The notes under the pieces were generated by a model. That model made no database searches, was not told where the DNA came from, and worked only from the letters and a program-made list of their open reading frames with translations. A program made the position numbers and the translations under genes. From JAWKOK01 sp963848115 (GTDB lineage: Bacteria > Chloroflexota > Anaerolineae > Caldilineales > Caldilineaceae), in contig CAWKCP010000013.1 in assembly GCA_963848115.1 (NCBI GenBank), positions 1 through 64,000 on the forward strand: a stretch of DNA of 64,000 nucleotides, given 5' to 3'. Shown here piece after piece: positions 10,532-20,539 of the stretch (its first letter is position 1; each line of letters opens with the position of its first letter).

Positions 10532-12715
10532 ATGACCAGTCGACTCCTGCGCACGTACCAGCAGCATCAGCCCTTTGCCGTCGTGTTGGTGCTCTTCGTC
10601 AGTTTTCGTATGCTGGCGCTGTTGACGTTGCGCATCGGCGGTTTTTTTGCTGACTATTCGGACTATGAATTTTACTATGCCTGGGGTCAACTGACGGCCA
10701 TGGGCTATCAGCCGTTTCAGGATCTGTGGGCCGCCTATCCGCCTCTCTTCCCGGCCTTGATGCTGCCCATCTTCGAACTCTCCAGCCGCATTCCGCCTTG
10801 GTCTGATCCCCGGCTCTTCTTTCACGGTCTGTTTGGTCTCTTTCTGCTCCTTTTTGAAACCGGTAATCTGCTCCTTATCTATCGGCTGGCCCTCAAACTT
10901 CAAGCAGATGAAAAGACGGCCCCTGCCGGCAGCGCTGAGTTTCGTATGCCTCCTGCGCTCTGGTCGGCCATTCTCTATGCACTGCTCTTTGTGCCGGCCT
11001 ACACCATGATGGGGTGGTTCGATACCATGCCCCTCTTCTTCATGTTGCTGGGCCTTGATCTACTGCTCGCAAAGAGCCGTTGGGGATGGCCCGCCAGTGC
11101 AGTAGCCGTTGCGTTGGGCTTTCTGGTCAAACTTACGCCAATGTTGGTTGTGCCCATTGCTATTCGTTGGCTGGGGGCCAAGCTGAGTTGGTCAGCGGCG
11201 CGCACCGAGTGGTTCGACCGGCGTTCGCCGGGCAACTTGTTGCGCCCGATCATCTACACATCTATCTTTTTTGGTATCGCCGGGGGACTAGGCTATTGGC
11301 TCTCCAATGGCAATCTGGCCCTCGGCTTCAGCAGTTTCCACATTCAGACCATACGCCCGCCCTGGCAGAGCGTCTGGGCACTGATCGACGGCTACTACGG
11401 CTATGGCCTGGTGCCATTGGACATGCGCAATCTGGTAAGCTTTGAGACGTATCAGTGGGAGAGTCGCATACCCTGGTTTTGGGTAACGCTGGCCTTCGTG
11501 GGTCTCTATCTCTGGCTCTATACCCGGCGCTACGACTGGGAACGGGCACGGACGCCCATCGTCTTCAATGCCGTCAGCATGATCTGGCTTCTGCTCTACA
11601 GTAAAGGCTGGAGCCCTCAATTCTTGGTCTGGATCCTGGCGTTCGTGGTGCTGTTGAACCCGTCAATGCGCACCATTCTGGTCGCCGTGGCATTGAGTTT
11701 GATCAACGCTATCGAGACTTACGTCTATTTGATGATGCTACCGGATGAGCATTGGATCATGGTGGCCGCAGTGTTCTTGCGCACAGCCCTGCTGATCCTG
11801 CTGGCAGCCGAGTTCGTCGGCCAGATCTGGCCTCTGGGCGAGCACAAACTATCAATAGAACGCTGGAGCGGACGTCTCTCTTGGGCAACATTGCTCGTCG
11901 CATTGTTCGTCGCACTACTCGGCGCACCGCGTGCTGCACAGGCCTATGAAGCGAGACGTTGGCAGGAAGAGGCCTGTCAGCCGGCCATTGCCTACTTGCA
12001 GGAGCAAGCCGGGTGGCCCAACCGTACCATTGTCAGCGAAGAGATCACGGTCTGGCGTGATCTCTACCCGTGGTTGCGTGAAGATTACGATATCCGCATA
12101 CTGGACACCTACAGTGCGATTGACGAAGCGCCTGAATCCGTTCTGGCTCGCCAGTTGGATGAGCTAGTAAGCTGGGGCGAATTCTGGTGGGTGGAGCGTG
12201 AGCCGTCTATCGCAGCGCAGACATACTTCACCCGCCCTTCGGTCGAGGTGCTGGAGCGGCAGGAACTGGGCGCTTGTGTTTTGGCCCGGATTGTGGCCCG
12301 CACATCTGAGGAACCGAAGGGAACTGTAGACGTCGTCGGCGGGCCGATTGAGTTGAAGTCGATGGAGATGGCTTCGGCGAAAGTGGGCGGGAATCTGCAT
12401 TTGGTGCTATATTGGCAGATCAATGAACCGGTGGACCGAAGCTACACGGTTTTCACACAGTTGCTGAATGACGAGGGTGCACTTATTGCACAGCAGGACA
12501 ATGTGCCGGTCGAGGGCTTGGCGCCCACGAATTCGTGGACTCCGGGTGCGCTGATCCGCGATCCTTACCGCCTGTCGCTGCCGTCAGATTTGACCGCTGG
12601 AACGTACCAGTTGTTGGTCGGCATGTATGATGGCGAAGGCCGCCGGCCTATCACTCTGCCGGATGGAACACAGGCAGATCACATGTCGTTTCCGATCCAG
12701 ATAGACAGCGAATAA
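10532..12715 (+). CDS. Multi-spanning membrane glycosyltransferase (GT-C type) with C-terminal beta domain
   Basis: About 727 residues. The N-terminal ~470 residues contain roughly 10-12 hydrophobic helices typical of GT-C enzymes that use polyprenyl-phosphate sugars. An acidic loop after helix 1 (FFADYSDYEFYYAW) fits the usual catalytic loop with aspartates. The C-terminal ~220 residues are soluble and end in a beta-sandwich-like domain (LVLYWQINEPVDRSYTVFTQ...GTYQLLVGMYDGEG) also found in the next gene and in the gene at 16773-19137. The start at ATG 10532 is preferred; the frame is open further upstream over the 78-aa gene but that part is not protein-like. Likely role: extracytoplasmic glycosylation of lipid, polysaccharide or protein. 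Donor and acceptor unknown. Confidence 0.82.
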   Translation: MTSRLLRTYQQHQPFAVVLVLFVSFRMLALLTLRIGGFFADYSDYEFYYAWGQLTAMGYQPFQDLWAAYPPLFPALMLPIFELSSRIPPWSDPRLFFHGLFGLFLLLFETGNLLLIYRLALKLQADEKTAPAGSAEFRMPPALWSAILYALLFVPAYTMMGWFDTMPLFFMLLGLDLLLAKSRWGWPASAVAVALGFLVKLTPMLVVPIAIRWLGAKLSWSAARTEWFDRRSPGNLLRPIIYTSIFFGIAGGLGYWLSNGNLALGFSSFHIQTIRPPWQSVWALIDGYYGYGLVPLDMRNLVSFETYQWESRIPWFWVTLAFVGLYLWLYTRRYDWERARTPIVFNAVSMIWLLLYSKGWSPQFLVWILAFVVLLNPSMRTILVAVALSLINAIETYVYLMMLPDEHWIMVAAVFLRTALLILLAAEFVGQIWPLGEHKLSIERWSGRLSWATLLVALFVALLGAPRAAQAYEARRWQEEACQPAIAYLQEQAGWPNRTIVSEEITVWRDLYPWLREDYDIRILDTYSAIDEAPESVLARQLDELVSWGEFWWVEREPSIAAQTYFTRPSVEVLERQELGACVLARIVARTSEEPKGTVDVVGGPIELKSMEMASAKVGGNLHLVLYWQINEPVDRSYTVFTQLLNDEGALIAQQDNVPVEGLAPTNSWTPGALIRDPYRLSLPSDLTAGTYQLLVGMYDGEGRRPITLPDGTQADHMSFPIQIDSE

Positions 12716-12764
12716 TCGTCCATTGCGAGCGGGGATAAGCCCTGCTCCCACATGAAGGGCAATC

Positions 12765-15134
12765 GTGGTATCGAACCGAAAGGTACGCGACATTCAGGCC
12801 AGAGATCGTAGCATCGGCTTTCTGATCTTCGGTTTCTTACTCGCATGCTATCTCTTCACCTATACGGGCGTGATCCAGAGCAGTGATGGATTGGCCATGT
12901 TCGCTACCACTGAGAGCCTGGCGCGGCGTGGCGAAGCGAATACGAATCAGATTCTCTGGATGGGGTTGCAACAGGGCGATTTTGGCCCTGATGGCAATCT
13001 CTACAGTCGCAAAGGATTGGGCATGCCCTTGCTTGCACTGCCGCTGGTCTGGTTGGCGCGTGCCTGGAACGCCATTGGTCTTGTTCAGGCCGCCCTCTTG
13101 CTCAATCCGATTCTTACCGCGTGGACGGGCGCATTGCTCTATCGCACCGGGCGGCGGCTTGCATGGAGCCGCTCCACATCGGTCATCGGTGCTCTAATAT
13201 TTGGCATGGCCACGCTGGCATGGCCATATACGCAGACCTTTTTCAGCGATCCGGTCTGTGGATGGGGCCTATTCGCCGCCTCCTATGGTCTGCTTGCCTA
13301 TGCACAAACAGGTCGCAAGCGCTATCTGGTGATGGCCGGCATGGCGTGGGGTATCGCCTACCTGGCCCGTGTTATCAACCTGGTCACGCTGCCCATCTAC
13401 CTCATCGGTCTCTACCTGGTGCTGGAAAGCCAAGTCAAGCGTCAGGTGGACGACCACCCTGGCTGGCGCGCCATCCTCCGCTACAATTGGCGGCCGATCA
13501 TCAGTTTCTTGCTGCCTGTCATCGCCGTCGGCTTGATTTCACTGTGGTGGAATTGGGCGCGTTTCGGGCACATCTTCGAGACAGGCTACGCTGAGACTGA
13601 ACGCTTCGACGCGCTCTGGTGGTTCGGCATCGCGGGGATGCTAGTCAGCCCCGGCCGCGGCCTGATCTGGTACAGTCCGATTTTGCTGCTCGTCATCCCG
13701 GGCGCAGTCTGGTTCTGGCGCAATGAGAGGCGCATTTTTTGGCTGATTTCTTCTGTCGTTGTCACGTACGTACTCTTCTACGGCAAGTGGTATATGTGGC
13801 ATGGCGGCCATAGTTGGGGGCCTCGTTTCCTGGTGCCGATGATGCCGTTCTTGTCATTGATGGCCGGCGCAGGATGGGCTGAGATGGTTCGTCTTTGGGG
13901 GGTATGGGGTCGTGCCCTGGCATGGGCGCTCTTTGCCATTTCCGTGGCCGTGCAGTGGCTCGGTATGTTGGTTCCCTTTGGCCTGGTTCAGGAGTGGTTG
14001 GCGGCCACTTTCGAGCCGCTCTACGCGCCCGAAACCTTCATCAGTTTTCGCACATCTCCTCTGCTCTTGCAGTGGCAATTTCTGGCGCCTGAAAATATCC
14101 ATCTGGCCTGGTGGCGGACTAGTCAAGTTGCCGGATCGTTCAGCTGGTTCACATTTCTGGCGCCCGTTGTCGGTATCATCATCGGTGTTTTCCTGATATC
14201 GAGGATGCTGCGCAGATCCGATGTCACGGATGATACGGCTCCTGTCGATTCATCACAGAATTGGCTCTACGGCGTCAGCCTTCTCCTGATTATTCTGCTC
14301 GTGCTCGCCTACTACAAACCCTATCTGAGCGACGATGACAATCGTGCCATTGCCGGCCGCATCCATGCTCAGGAACAGAGCGGTGATGCGATACTGCATC
14401 TGATTCCAGAGGAGACTCAGCAATTTGCCAATGCCTATCATGGACGCTTGCACGGCTATGGTCTCTTTGCGCGGGAAACCCTGGAGCCGACCGATGCCGA
14501 CCTGTTGTCGAGACTGCGTACATCCAACCGCCGACTATGGGTTGTCCCGGACAGTACATCGCCGGAGCTATCGGGATGGGAAAGCGTGTTGCGAAGCAAC
14601 GAATTTCTCTTGATAGACAGCCGCCCGACCGGGGAAGGCGGCGATCGCATGGCGCTCTATGCCCTGTCCGATGGGTATTCATTGGCTCAGGTTGGACTTG
14701 GCACGATCTTCGGAGACCCGAATGGGCCCGGACCCATTACTGCCGACAGTGGATGGATCCGGTTGGAGGGATATGCGCTGACCGAACAGGCGACGCCCGG
14801 CGGTGAAGTGCTTGTTCTGTTGGCCTGGCGCAGTATGCAGGCGGTCGATTATGATTATCATGTCTTTGTCCACCTGTTGAACAGTGACGGCGACAAAGTG
14901 GCACAGCGTGATGGGCAACCCGTGCAGTGGACGCGACCGACGAGCACATGGACGCCGGAAACAGAGATTATCGACCGATATGGTATGCTTCTTCCGGTCG
15001 ATCTGCCTGTCGGCGATTACACCATTGCGGTAGGTCTCTACGATCCAGTCAACGGACAGCGCCTGCCGATCAGTGCCGGACCTGGCGACTACGCTGTTGA
15101 ATTGGGCCCCGTGCAGGTTGTGCCAAGTCGCTGA
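12765..15134 (+). CDS. Multi-spanning membrane glycosyltransferase (GT39/ArnT-like) with C-terminal beta domain
   Basis: 789 residues starting at a GTG (12765). About 11-12 transmembrane helices fill the first ~510 residues. A first extracytoplasmic loop with SSDGLAMFATTESL and DGNLYSRKGLGMPLLALP resembles the substrate loop of ArnT/PMT-like transferases. The C-terminal ~270 residues include a domain closely matching the neighbouring glycosyltransferase: VLLAWRSMQAVDYDYHVFVH, STWTPETEIIDRY, DYTIAVGLYDPVNGQRLPI. It lies 50 bp after the previous glycosyltransferase in the same orientation. The repeated domain may bind the glycan acceptor or a cell-wall partner, which is inference. Confidence 0.85.
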   Translation: MVSNRKVRDIQARDRSIGFLIFGFLLACYLFTYTGVIQSSDGLAMFATTESLARRGEANTNQILWMGLQQGDFGPDGNLYSRKGLGMPLLALPLVWLARAWNAIGLVQAALLLNPILTAWTGALLYRTGRRLAWSRSTSVIGALIFGMATLAWPYTQTFFSDPVCGWGLFAASYGLLAYAQTGRKRYLVMAGMAWGIAYLARVINLVTLPIYLIGLYLVLESQVKRQVDDHPGWRAILRYNWRPIISFLLPVIAVGLISLWWNWARFGHIFETGYAETERFDALWWFGIAGMLVSPGRGLIWYSPILLLVIPGAVWFWRNERRIFWLISSVVVTYVLFYGKWYMWHGGHSWGPRFLVPMMPFLSLMAGAGWAEMVRLWGVWGRALAWALFAISVAVQWLGMLVPFGLVQEWLAATFEPLYAPETFISFRTSPLLLQWQFLAPENIHLAWWRTSQVAGSFSWFTFLAPVVGIIIGVFLISRMLRRSDVTDDTAPVDSSQNWLYGVSLLLIILLVLAYYKPYLSDDDNRAIAGRIHAQEQSGDAILHLIPEETQQFANAYHGRLHGYGLFARETLEPTDADLLSRLRTSNRRLWVVPDSTSPELSGWESVLRSNEFLLIDSRPTGEGGDRMALYALSDGYSLAQVGLGTIFGDPNGPGPITADSGWIRLEGYALTEQATPGGEVLVLLAWRSMQAVDYDYHVFVHLLNSDGDKVAQRDGQPVQWTRPTSTWTPETEIIDRYGMLLPVDLPVGDYTIAVGLYDPVNGQRLPISAGPGDYAVELGPVQVVPSR

Positions 15135-15167
15135 TCAATCATGGTCTCCCGTTGTAGGAGGAATACA

Positions 15168-16016
15168 TTGAGTATTGTTGGAAATGAATCTTTCAGTAGC
15201 GACTTCCTTTCAGGGCGAGTGCTACAGCGATTCCTACGACGAGTCGGAATCCTGCTGTTGTGGCTAATGTTGCTCGTATTGTTGGCTGCCTGCGGCGGCG
15301 ATGCGTCGACGCCCACACCCACTGCAACCGCTTCACCTGAGGCTACAGCTACGGCGGCAGAACGTACCGAAGAAGCGGCCACGCCGCTTGATGACACGAC
15401 CATGATCGTCGTGACCTTGGCGCCGACGCCGATGACCAGTACGGCAGAGAACCTGTCCGCTGACGATAGTGAAACAATCACAAGCGCCGCCATCGCTGTC
15501 CAGACAACGCCCGTTGTCGAAGTGAGTCGTAACTGCCAGGTCGAATCAGATCTGGATCTGGCAGGATATCCTCAGTTGGAACAGATCATGGGCTGTGCGC
15601 TGGCTCCTGCCCTGTCAGAGGCTGTCGGATTTAACGAATTCGGTCCAGGTCCGGAGTTCAACAAGTTTATGCTCTGGCTGAGTTGGGAAGACCAGATTTA
15701 CACACTTTTTCCGAATGGCGTCTGGCGGGCAGCTGTTGATGACTGGACAGAAGATATGCCCGACTTTTCTTGCAACCCATTGGCCGGAGAACCGTCATCG
15801 CCGCCGTTACCGCGGCGTGGTTTCGGCAAGGTTTGGTGCGATGACCCTGATGTGCGCGATCGAATGGGGACGATTAGCGTTGAGGAACGGCTTTGTCAAC
15901 ACTCTGTGATTCAGATGTTTGAAAATGGACGCGTGATCGCCTGCTTTGAAGATGCGACGATTCGCTATTTCAAGCTATTCAATGACAACACATGGCAGGC
16001 CGTGTTGCAGCCGTAG
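15168..16016 (+). CDS. Secreted lipoprotein of unknown function
   Basis: About 282 residues. A hydrophobic signal (VGILLLWLMLLVLLAACGG) ends in a lipobox (LAAC), so the mature protein should be membrane-anchored through a diacylglyceryl cysteine. A Thr/Pro/Ala-rich linker of ~80 residues follows, then a C-terminal globular domain with five cysteines (CQVES, MGCALAP, FSCNP, VWCDD, RLCQHS) and the motif WLSWEDQIYTLFPNGVW. The TTG at 15168 is chosen because a perfect AGGAGG (15156-15161) lies 6 nt upstream; an ATG at 15141 has no ribosome site. It follows the glycosyltransferases directly, so it may share their surface-glycan context. Confidence 0.75.
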   Translation: MSIVGNESFSSDFLSGRVLQRFLRRVGILLLWLMLLVLLAACGGDASTPTPTATASPEATATAAERTEEAATPLDDTTMIVVTLAPTPMTSTAENLSADDSETITSAAIAVQTTPVVEVSRNCQVESDLDLAGYPQLEQIMGCALAPALSEAVGFNEFGPGPEFNKFMLWLSWEDQIYTLFPNGVWRAAVDDWTEDMPDFSCNPLAGEPSSPPLPRRGFGKVWCDDPDVRDRMGTISVEERLCQHSVIQMFENGRVIACFEDATIRYFKLFNDNTWQAVLQP

Positions 16017-16047
16017 TCGTCAAGGGTAGAAAGACGAAGACTGAACC

Positions 16048-16644
16048 ATGCGCGTGATCGCTGGAGAGGCCAAAGGCAGAAAACTGAAGATGGTTCCCGG
16101 CGACGGCACGCGTCCGATCACCGATCGCGCCAAGGAGGCGCTCTTCAGCATCATTGGGCACTGGATCGAGGGCGTGCGCATGCTCGATCTCTTTGGCGGG
16201 ACCGGCTCTGTCGGTATCGAGGCGCTAAGTCGGGGCGCCGACTTCGTCCATTTTGTCGACATGAACCGCAAGGCCTGTGAGACCATTCTGGTCAATCTCA
16301 AACACTGTGACATGGATACCCGGGCTCGGGTGCAACGGGCCAATGGCTTTTCTGTGCTCGAAAGCTATACAGGTGAGCCGTTCGACTTCATCTATATTGC
16401 TCCGCCTCAATACAAGGACATGTGGCGTAAGGCCCTGTTGCAACTGGACGCCCGTCCTGAGTTGATGGCCCGATATGCAACGATTGTCGTCCAGATCCAT
16501 CCGCGTGAACGAGAACCCGTCGAGCTAACCTACCTGGAAGAATATGACCACCGTGAGTATGGATCGGTGCTCCTGATCTTCTACGCTCTCGCCGAGGATC
16601 TGGCTGAGGACGATGATTTTGAGGAAGATGATATCGAGGTCTAA
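16048..16644 (+). CDS. rsmD: 16S rRNA (guanine(966)-N2)-methyltransferase, RsmD family
   Basis: A 198-residue class I SAM methyltransferase. The SAM site is MLDLFGGTGSVGIEALSRGA; the N-terminus MRVIAGEAKGRKLK and TRPITDRAKEALFSII are signature RsmD segments. The catalytic motif normally reads DPPY; here it is FIYIAPPQY, an Ala in place of Asp, though the PP core and aromatic are kept. The last 20 residues are strongly acidic (EDDDFEEDD), a tail beyond the usual RsmD end. It methylates G966 of 16S rRNA in the assembling small subunit. Confidence 0.92.
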   Translation: MRVIAGEAKGRKLKMVPGDGTRPITDRAKEALFSIIGHWIEGVRMLDLFGGTGSVGIEALSRGADFVHFVDMNRKACETILVNLKHCDMDTRARVQRANGFSVLESYTGEPFDFIYIAPPQYKDMWRKALLQLDARPELMARYATIVVQIHPREREPVELTYLEEYDHREYGSVLLIFYALAEDLAEDDDFEEDDIEV

Positions 16645-16772
16645 ACTGTCCGCACAATCAATGATTGCGCGAATGCGTCAATCGCCAAGAGGGAGCGCCG
16701 TAGTCTTGCCTGCGGCATTCATGCTTAGCCGATCGCGGACGACCAGACATCCAGGCAAGAATATCTGCGTCT

Positions 16773-19137
16773 CTATTCCACGATAATCTCGGCCAGCAAT
16801 GTCACGTCTCCATTGCCGTCAATCATCAGCCGCTCACCGGTATTCGGATCGTAGAGGCCCGTAATCAGCCTGTATGGGCCAGGCGCGCTATTGTCAGGCA
16901 TGCGCAACGCAAAGGCCGTTTCGATGAGGTCGTTCTGCCTGCCAAGCGGATGTCGGGTAGAAGACCCCGCCCGGCGGCTGATCCTGCTGAGCAAGAGGCG
17001 TGCCGTCGGCATCGACCAAATGTACGAACGCTGTGTAGTCCCCCTTGACATCGTCAAATGCCCGCCAGACCAAGCGCACATTCATTTCGTCCCCACTCTG
17101 CAATGCCTCTGATAGAGTATCTACGCCGACCAATTCGATGGGTTCGCTCCACTGGACGTTGCGGGCCTGTTCGGGCTCCGTCACAGGCGGACCGGTATTG
17201 AACCAAGCAACAGGCTGTGGTTCACCCAATACCGTGATGCCAACCTCGCCATCGGCCGGCAATCTGTAGACCGAGACTTGCAACCGATATCTGCCTGGGT
17301 CCAGCGTCTTGGGCAGTTCCAGCGTCTTGAAATCCGGCACTGGCTGGTTGAAGATCAGGCTGGACGGGATGATGCCGTTGGCCGGCGGCCCATCGGTCTG
17401 GGCCATGCGGCGGCCGTCTTCGGCCACCAGCTGGACCGATGTGTTGATCTCTCTCTCTACAGGATCGGTGCTCTGCCAGAGCAGTGTGACCGGCAATGGC
17501 TCACCTGCTTCAAATGCTCCTGTCTCTATCCCAAACAGCGTCAACGGACCGAATGGGATCGGCTCGGCAAAGGTGCGCCTCTCCAAGCTTCCCGGTTGCT
17601 CTTGCCATTCATTGGCTACCAAGGCCATGACGCCACGCTCTTCAAAGGCAATATCAAACTGCTCCAGCACGGTGCGTGTGTACTCCGGCTCATAGCGGGT
17701 GGCCAAACGAAAGCTGTCTGTGATGAACCATGTCCGCGGCGCTCCCTGGATTACGCTGATCAGCTGTCCATTTTCGTTCAACAACTCGGCCCCAGACCAA
17801 CGATCCACGAGTGTGCTGCTTTCATTCTCAATCACAAACTCCTCGTAGCCGCGTTGGATTGCGTAGTAGTCACATGGGCCCAAAGCCAGCGCGCAGGCCG
17901 GCGGCTGTGGCGACAGAATGACGTCGCCTTCTGACCGGTGCTCGGCGACATAGGCCAGCACCCGGTCATAGCCTTCGGTCTGTTGTGCCAGCGTGCTTTG
18001 GGTGCCGGGCCAGAGCAGCAGTGCCAGCATGCCGCCGCCGACCGCGGTCGCGAGCCAACGTAGGTGCATGCTGGAGAGCAGCCGGTCGATGATCCAGACC
18101 AAGCCCGCGGCGCCGACAAGCAGCCAGAATGACTGAACCAGCAGAAGGTAGCGTGCGTCGCGCCAGGTGGTGCCGACCAGGGCCAACAGCACTACAGAGA
18201 CAAAGACAAAGATTAACGCGAAGTAGAGTGTCGACTGGTGAAATCGGCTCAGTTTACGCAATCGGCTGTGGCTGTGCTCAAGTGCAAGTAGAGCTGCCAC
18301 CACTGCCACCAGTGCAAAGATCGTCCAGGCCAGACGCTCCGGCGCTGTGACGAGCGGCCCGTAGACGCGCCATGCGCCGACTACGTCAAATATCAGGCCG
18401 ACATAGGGGCGGGTTGACTGAATGGTCTCGAAATAGCCGGGCTGCCCAAAGATCTCGATGGCGTAGCGAAGACCGATGGCGGCGAGGCAGACGGCATTGC
18501 AGATCAGCACGGCCGGGCGTAACAGGTACCGCCAGCCACGCCAGAGCACCATGGCAAGAAAGATTGGCGGATATAAGAGAAGTGTCTCTTCCTGTGAATA
18601 GAGCGCAAGCACGAAGAAACCCGCGAACGCAGCCAGCCACCGTTGTTCTGAACGCTTCTCGTCGCTGCGTATCGCCACAAATGCTGTCCACACTGCCAAC
18701 AAGCTGAAGAACTGTAGTTGCGAGTAGAAGCGCGCCCGTCCGCTCCAGATGATGGCTTCAGGCAGAAGGGCCAGCCCCAGCGATGCCAGCAGCCCGACCC
18801 GAGCATTCCATTCCCGTCTGCCGATGAAGAAGGCGGCGAGGATCGTCGCCAGACCGAAGAAGAGGCTGACCAACCGACCGTTTGTGTAGCTGAATCCGAA
18901 AACAGAGAGGAACGCTGCCTCAATATAGGAATTGAGCAGCCCACGTGTGTAGAGCACGCCGCTGGGCATGCGCGGTATGCCCAGTTCCTGTATGCGTGTG
19001 GCGGCCCACAGCGTAGTGAACTCGTCGACATAGAGGCTGATTTCGTGGATATAGCGCCAGCGCAGCCAGAACCCGATAGCCAGGATGCCGGCCAGTAGGA
19101 GACCGCTGACGATTGTCCGTGTCCGTTTCGAATTCAT
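16773..19137 (-). CDS. Membrane glycosyltransferase (GT39-like) with C-terminal beta domains; one frameshift near the 3' end
   Basis: Starting from ATG at 19137, the first ~400 residues hold about 11 transmembrane helices with LYVDEFTTLW after helix 1, the conserved acidic DE of the GT39/ArnT-like loop. The C-terminal ~380 residues contain two similar beta domains: one with LPVTLLWQSTDPVEREINTS and one with MNVRLVWRAFDDVKGDYTAF, the latter matching those of the two plus-strand glycosyltransferases. The frame breaks near 16949; the other frame continues with QNDLIETAFALRM and GPYRLITGLYDPNTGERL to the stop at 16773, so one base appears inserted. It converges on rsmD from the other strand. Confidence 0.82.
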
Positions 19138-19140
19138 GGT

Positions 19141-19340
19141 GATCGTCGCATATGAGAAAGGGTATTGACCACAGATGAACAGCGATGGACACAGATAGTC
19201 GCAGATGCAGACAACCCGTAGGTTACGCTACCGGAGCGACTGGCTCCAAATGTCCAGTCGCTTCCACGATCGCGAAGGGTTCCCTTGCACTTCCTCCGTG
19301 CTCTCTGTGCCATCTTCGGGCCTCGGTGGTGATCTCTGAT
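19141..19340. repeat. Intergenic CACAGAT-type repeat (copy 1)
   Basis: Contains GACCACAGATGAACAGCGAT and GGACACAGATAGTCGCAGAT, then on the far side CTTCCTCCGTGCTCTCTGTG and CTCGGTGGTGATCTCTG. The same mosaic of CACAGATGnACACAGAT and CTCCGTGnnCTCTGTG words recurs at 47832-48100. It fills the ~200 bp between tsaD and the glycosyltransferase. Such non-coding repeats are scattered through many Chloroflexi genomes. Confidence 0.7.
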
Positions 19341-19341
19341 T

Positions 19342-20448
19342 CTACGTAGAGAGCGGCAGATTCGCATGGACATCCAGACCCAACCCACCATCTTCTGGAG
19401 ATGCTTCACGTCGTTGATAGTAGGCGGCCGCGCCGATCATGGCGGCGTTGTCGGTGCAGAGAGCCAAGGGCGGGATGTGCAACGGGAGATTCATGGCCGC
19501 GAAACGCTCAGTCGCGGCCTGGCGCAGCGCAGCATTGGCGCTGACGCCGCCGCAGATGCAGACCTGCTGCACATCAAACATCTGGGCAGCGTCGGCCGTC
19601 TTGTTGACTAGCACGTCGACGACCGATTCCTGGAAAGCGGCTGCAATGTCAGCGGCAGTCTTGGGCGAGGACGGCTCCATGCCGCCGGTCTCCAGCTGGC
19701 GAACTAGATTGAGCACAGCGGTCTTGAGCCCGGAGAAGCTGAAATTGAATCGATGGTCGGCCTGCTTCATCAGCGGGCGCGGGAGCGGGAAACGGGTCGG
19801 ATCGCCCCTTTCCGCCGCAGCCTGGATAGCCGGCCCGCCGGGAAAGCCCAATTCCAGCAGGCGAGCCACTTTGTCGAACGCCTCTCCTGCTGCGTCGTCC
19901 AGCGTGCCGCCGAGATGCTCATACTGGCCGTGGCCGCGCATGAGCACTAGCTCTGTGTGACCGCCGGAGACAATGAGCACCAGAACGGGAAAGCTGTCTT
20001 CGGGGCTGGTCTCTCTGCCGGTGCTGTCATCATCGCTACCCTTGCCGACGGTCTCCAGCCAATTGCTGTAGACATGGCCTTCCAGATGGTTGACGCCCAC
20101 CAAAGGCAGACCGCTGGCAAAACTCAACCCCTTGGCAGCGTTGACACCCACCAGCAGGCTGCCTGCCAGTCCCGGGCCATGGGTGACGGCAATAGCGGCT
20201 AGTTCGTTGAGGTGTTCGATTCCAGCCTCAGCCAGCGCCTGTTCGATCACTGGCTGAATGGCCAATACATGTTGCCTGCTGGCGACTTCAGGAAAGACGC
20301 CGCCAAAGCGTCGATGCAGGTCGATCTGGGTGGCGACGACATTGCTGCGAATGTGCCGTCCATTCTCGATCACCGCGGCCGCGGTCTCGTCGCAGCTAGT
20401 CTCGATGGCGAGGATTCGGATCGGATCTTGCGGTGATGGTGACAGCAT
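19342..20448 (-). CDS. tsaD: tRNA N6-adenosine threonylcarbamoyltransferase TsaD
   Basis: A 368-residue ASKHA-fold protein that transfers the threonylcarbamoyl group to A37 of ANN-decoding tRNAs (t6A), normally with TsaB/TsaE. Visible signatures: ILAIETSCDETAAAV at the N-terminus, HGPGLAGSLLVGV, the metal-binding HLEGH, LIVSGGHTEL and GGVSANAALRQ. Length and order are normal. It is transcribed on the minus strand just before a CACAGAT-type repeat. Confidence 0.97.
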   Translation of the reverse strand: MLSPSPQDPIRILAIETSCDETAAAVIENGRHIRSNVVATQIDLHRRFGGVFPEVASRQHVLAIQPVIEQALAEAGIEHLNELAAIAVTHGPGLAGSLLVGVNAAKGLSFASGLPLVGVNHLEGHVYSNWLETVGKGSDDDSTGRETSPEDSFPVLVLIVSGGHTELVLMRGHGQYEHLGGTLDDAAGEAFDKVARLLELGFPGGPAIQAAAERGDPTRFPLPRPLMKQADHRFNFSFSGLKTAVLNLVRQLETGGMEPSSPKTAADIAAAFQESVVDVLVNKTADAAQMFDVQQVCICGGVSANAALRQAATERFAAMNLPLHIPPLALCTDNAAMIGAAAYYQRREASPEDGGLGLDVHANLPLST

Positions 20449-20539
20449 GTATTGGGTATTGTTGTCCTTTTTTGCAGCGGAGTCATCTGTGGCTAAAATT
20501 TATCAGCGTATTTGATTATACCTTCGCCATACAGGCACA

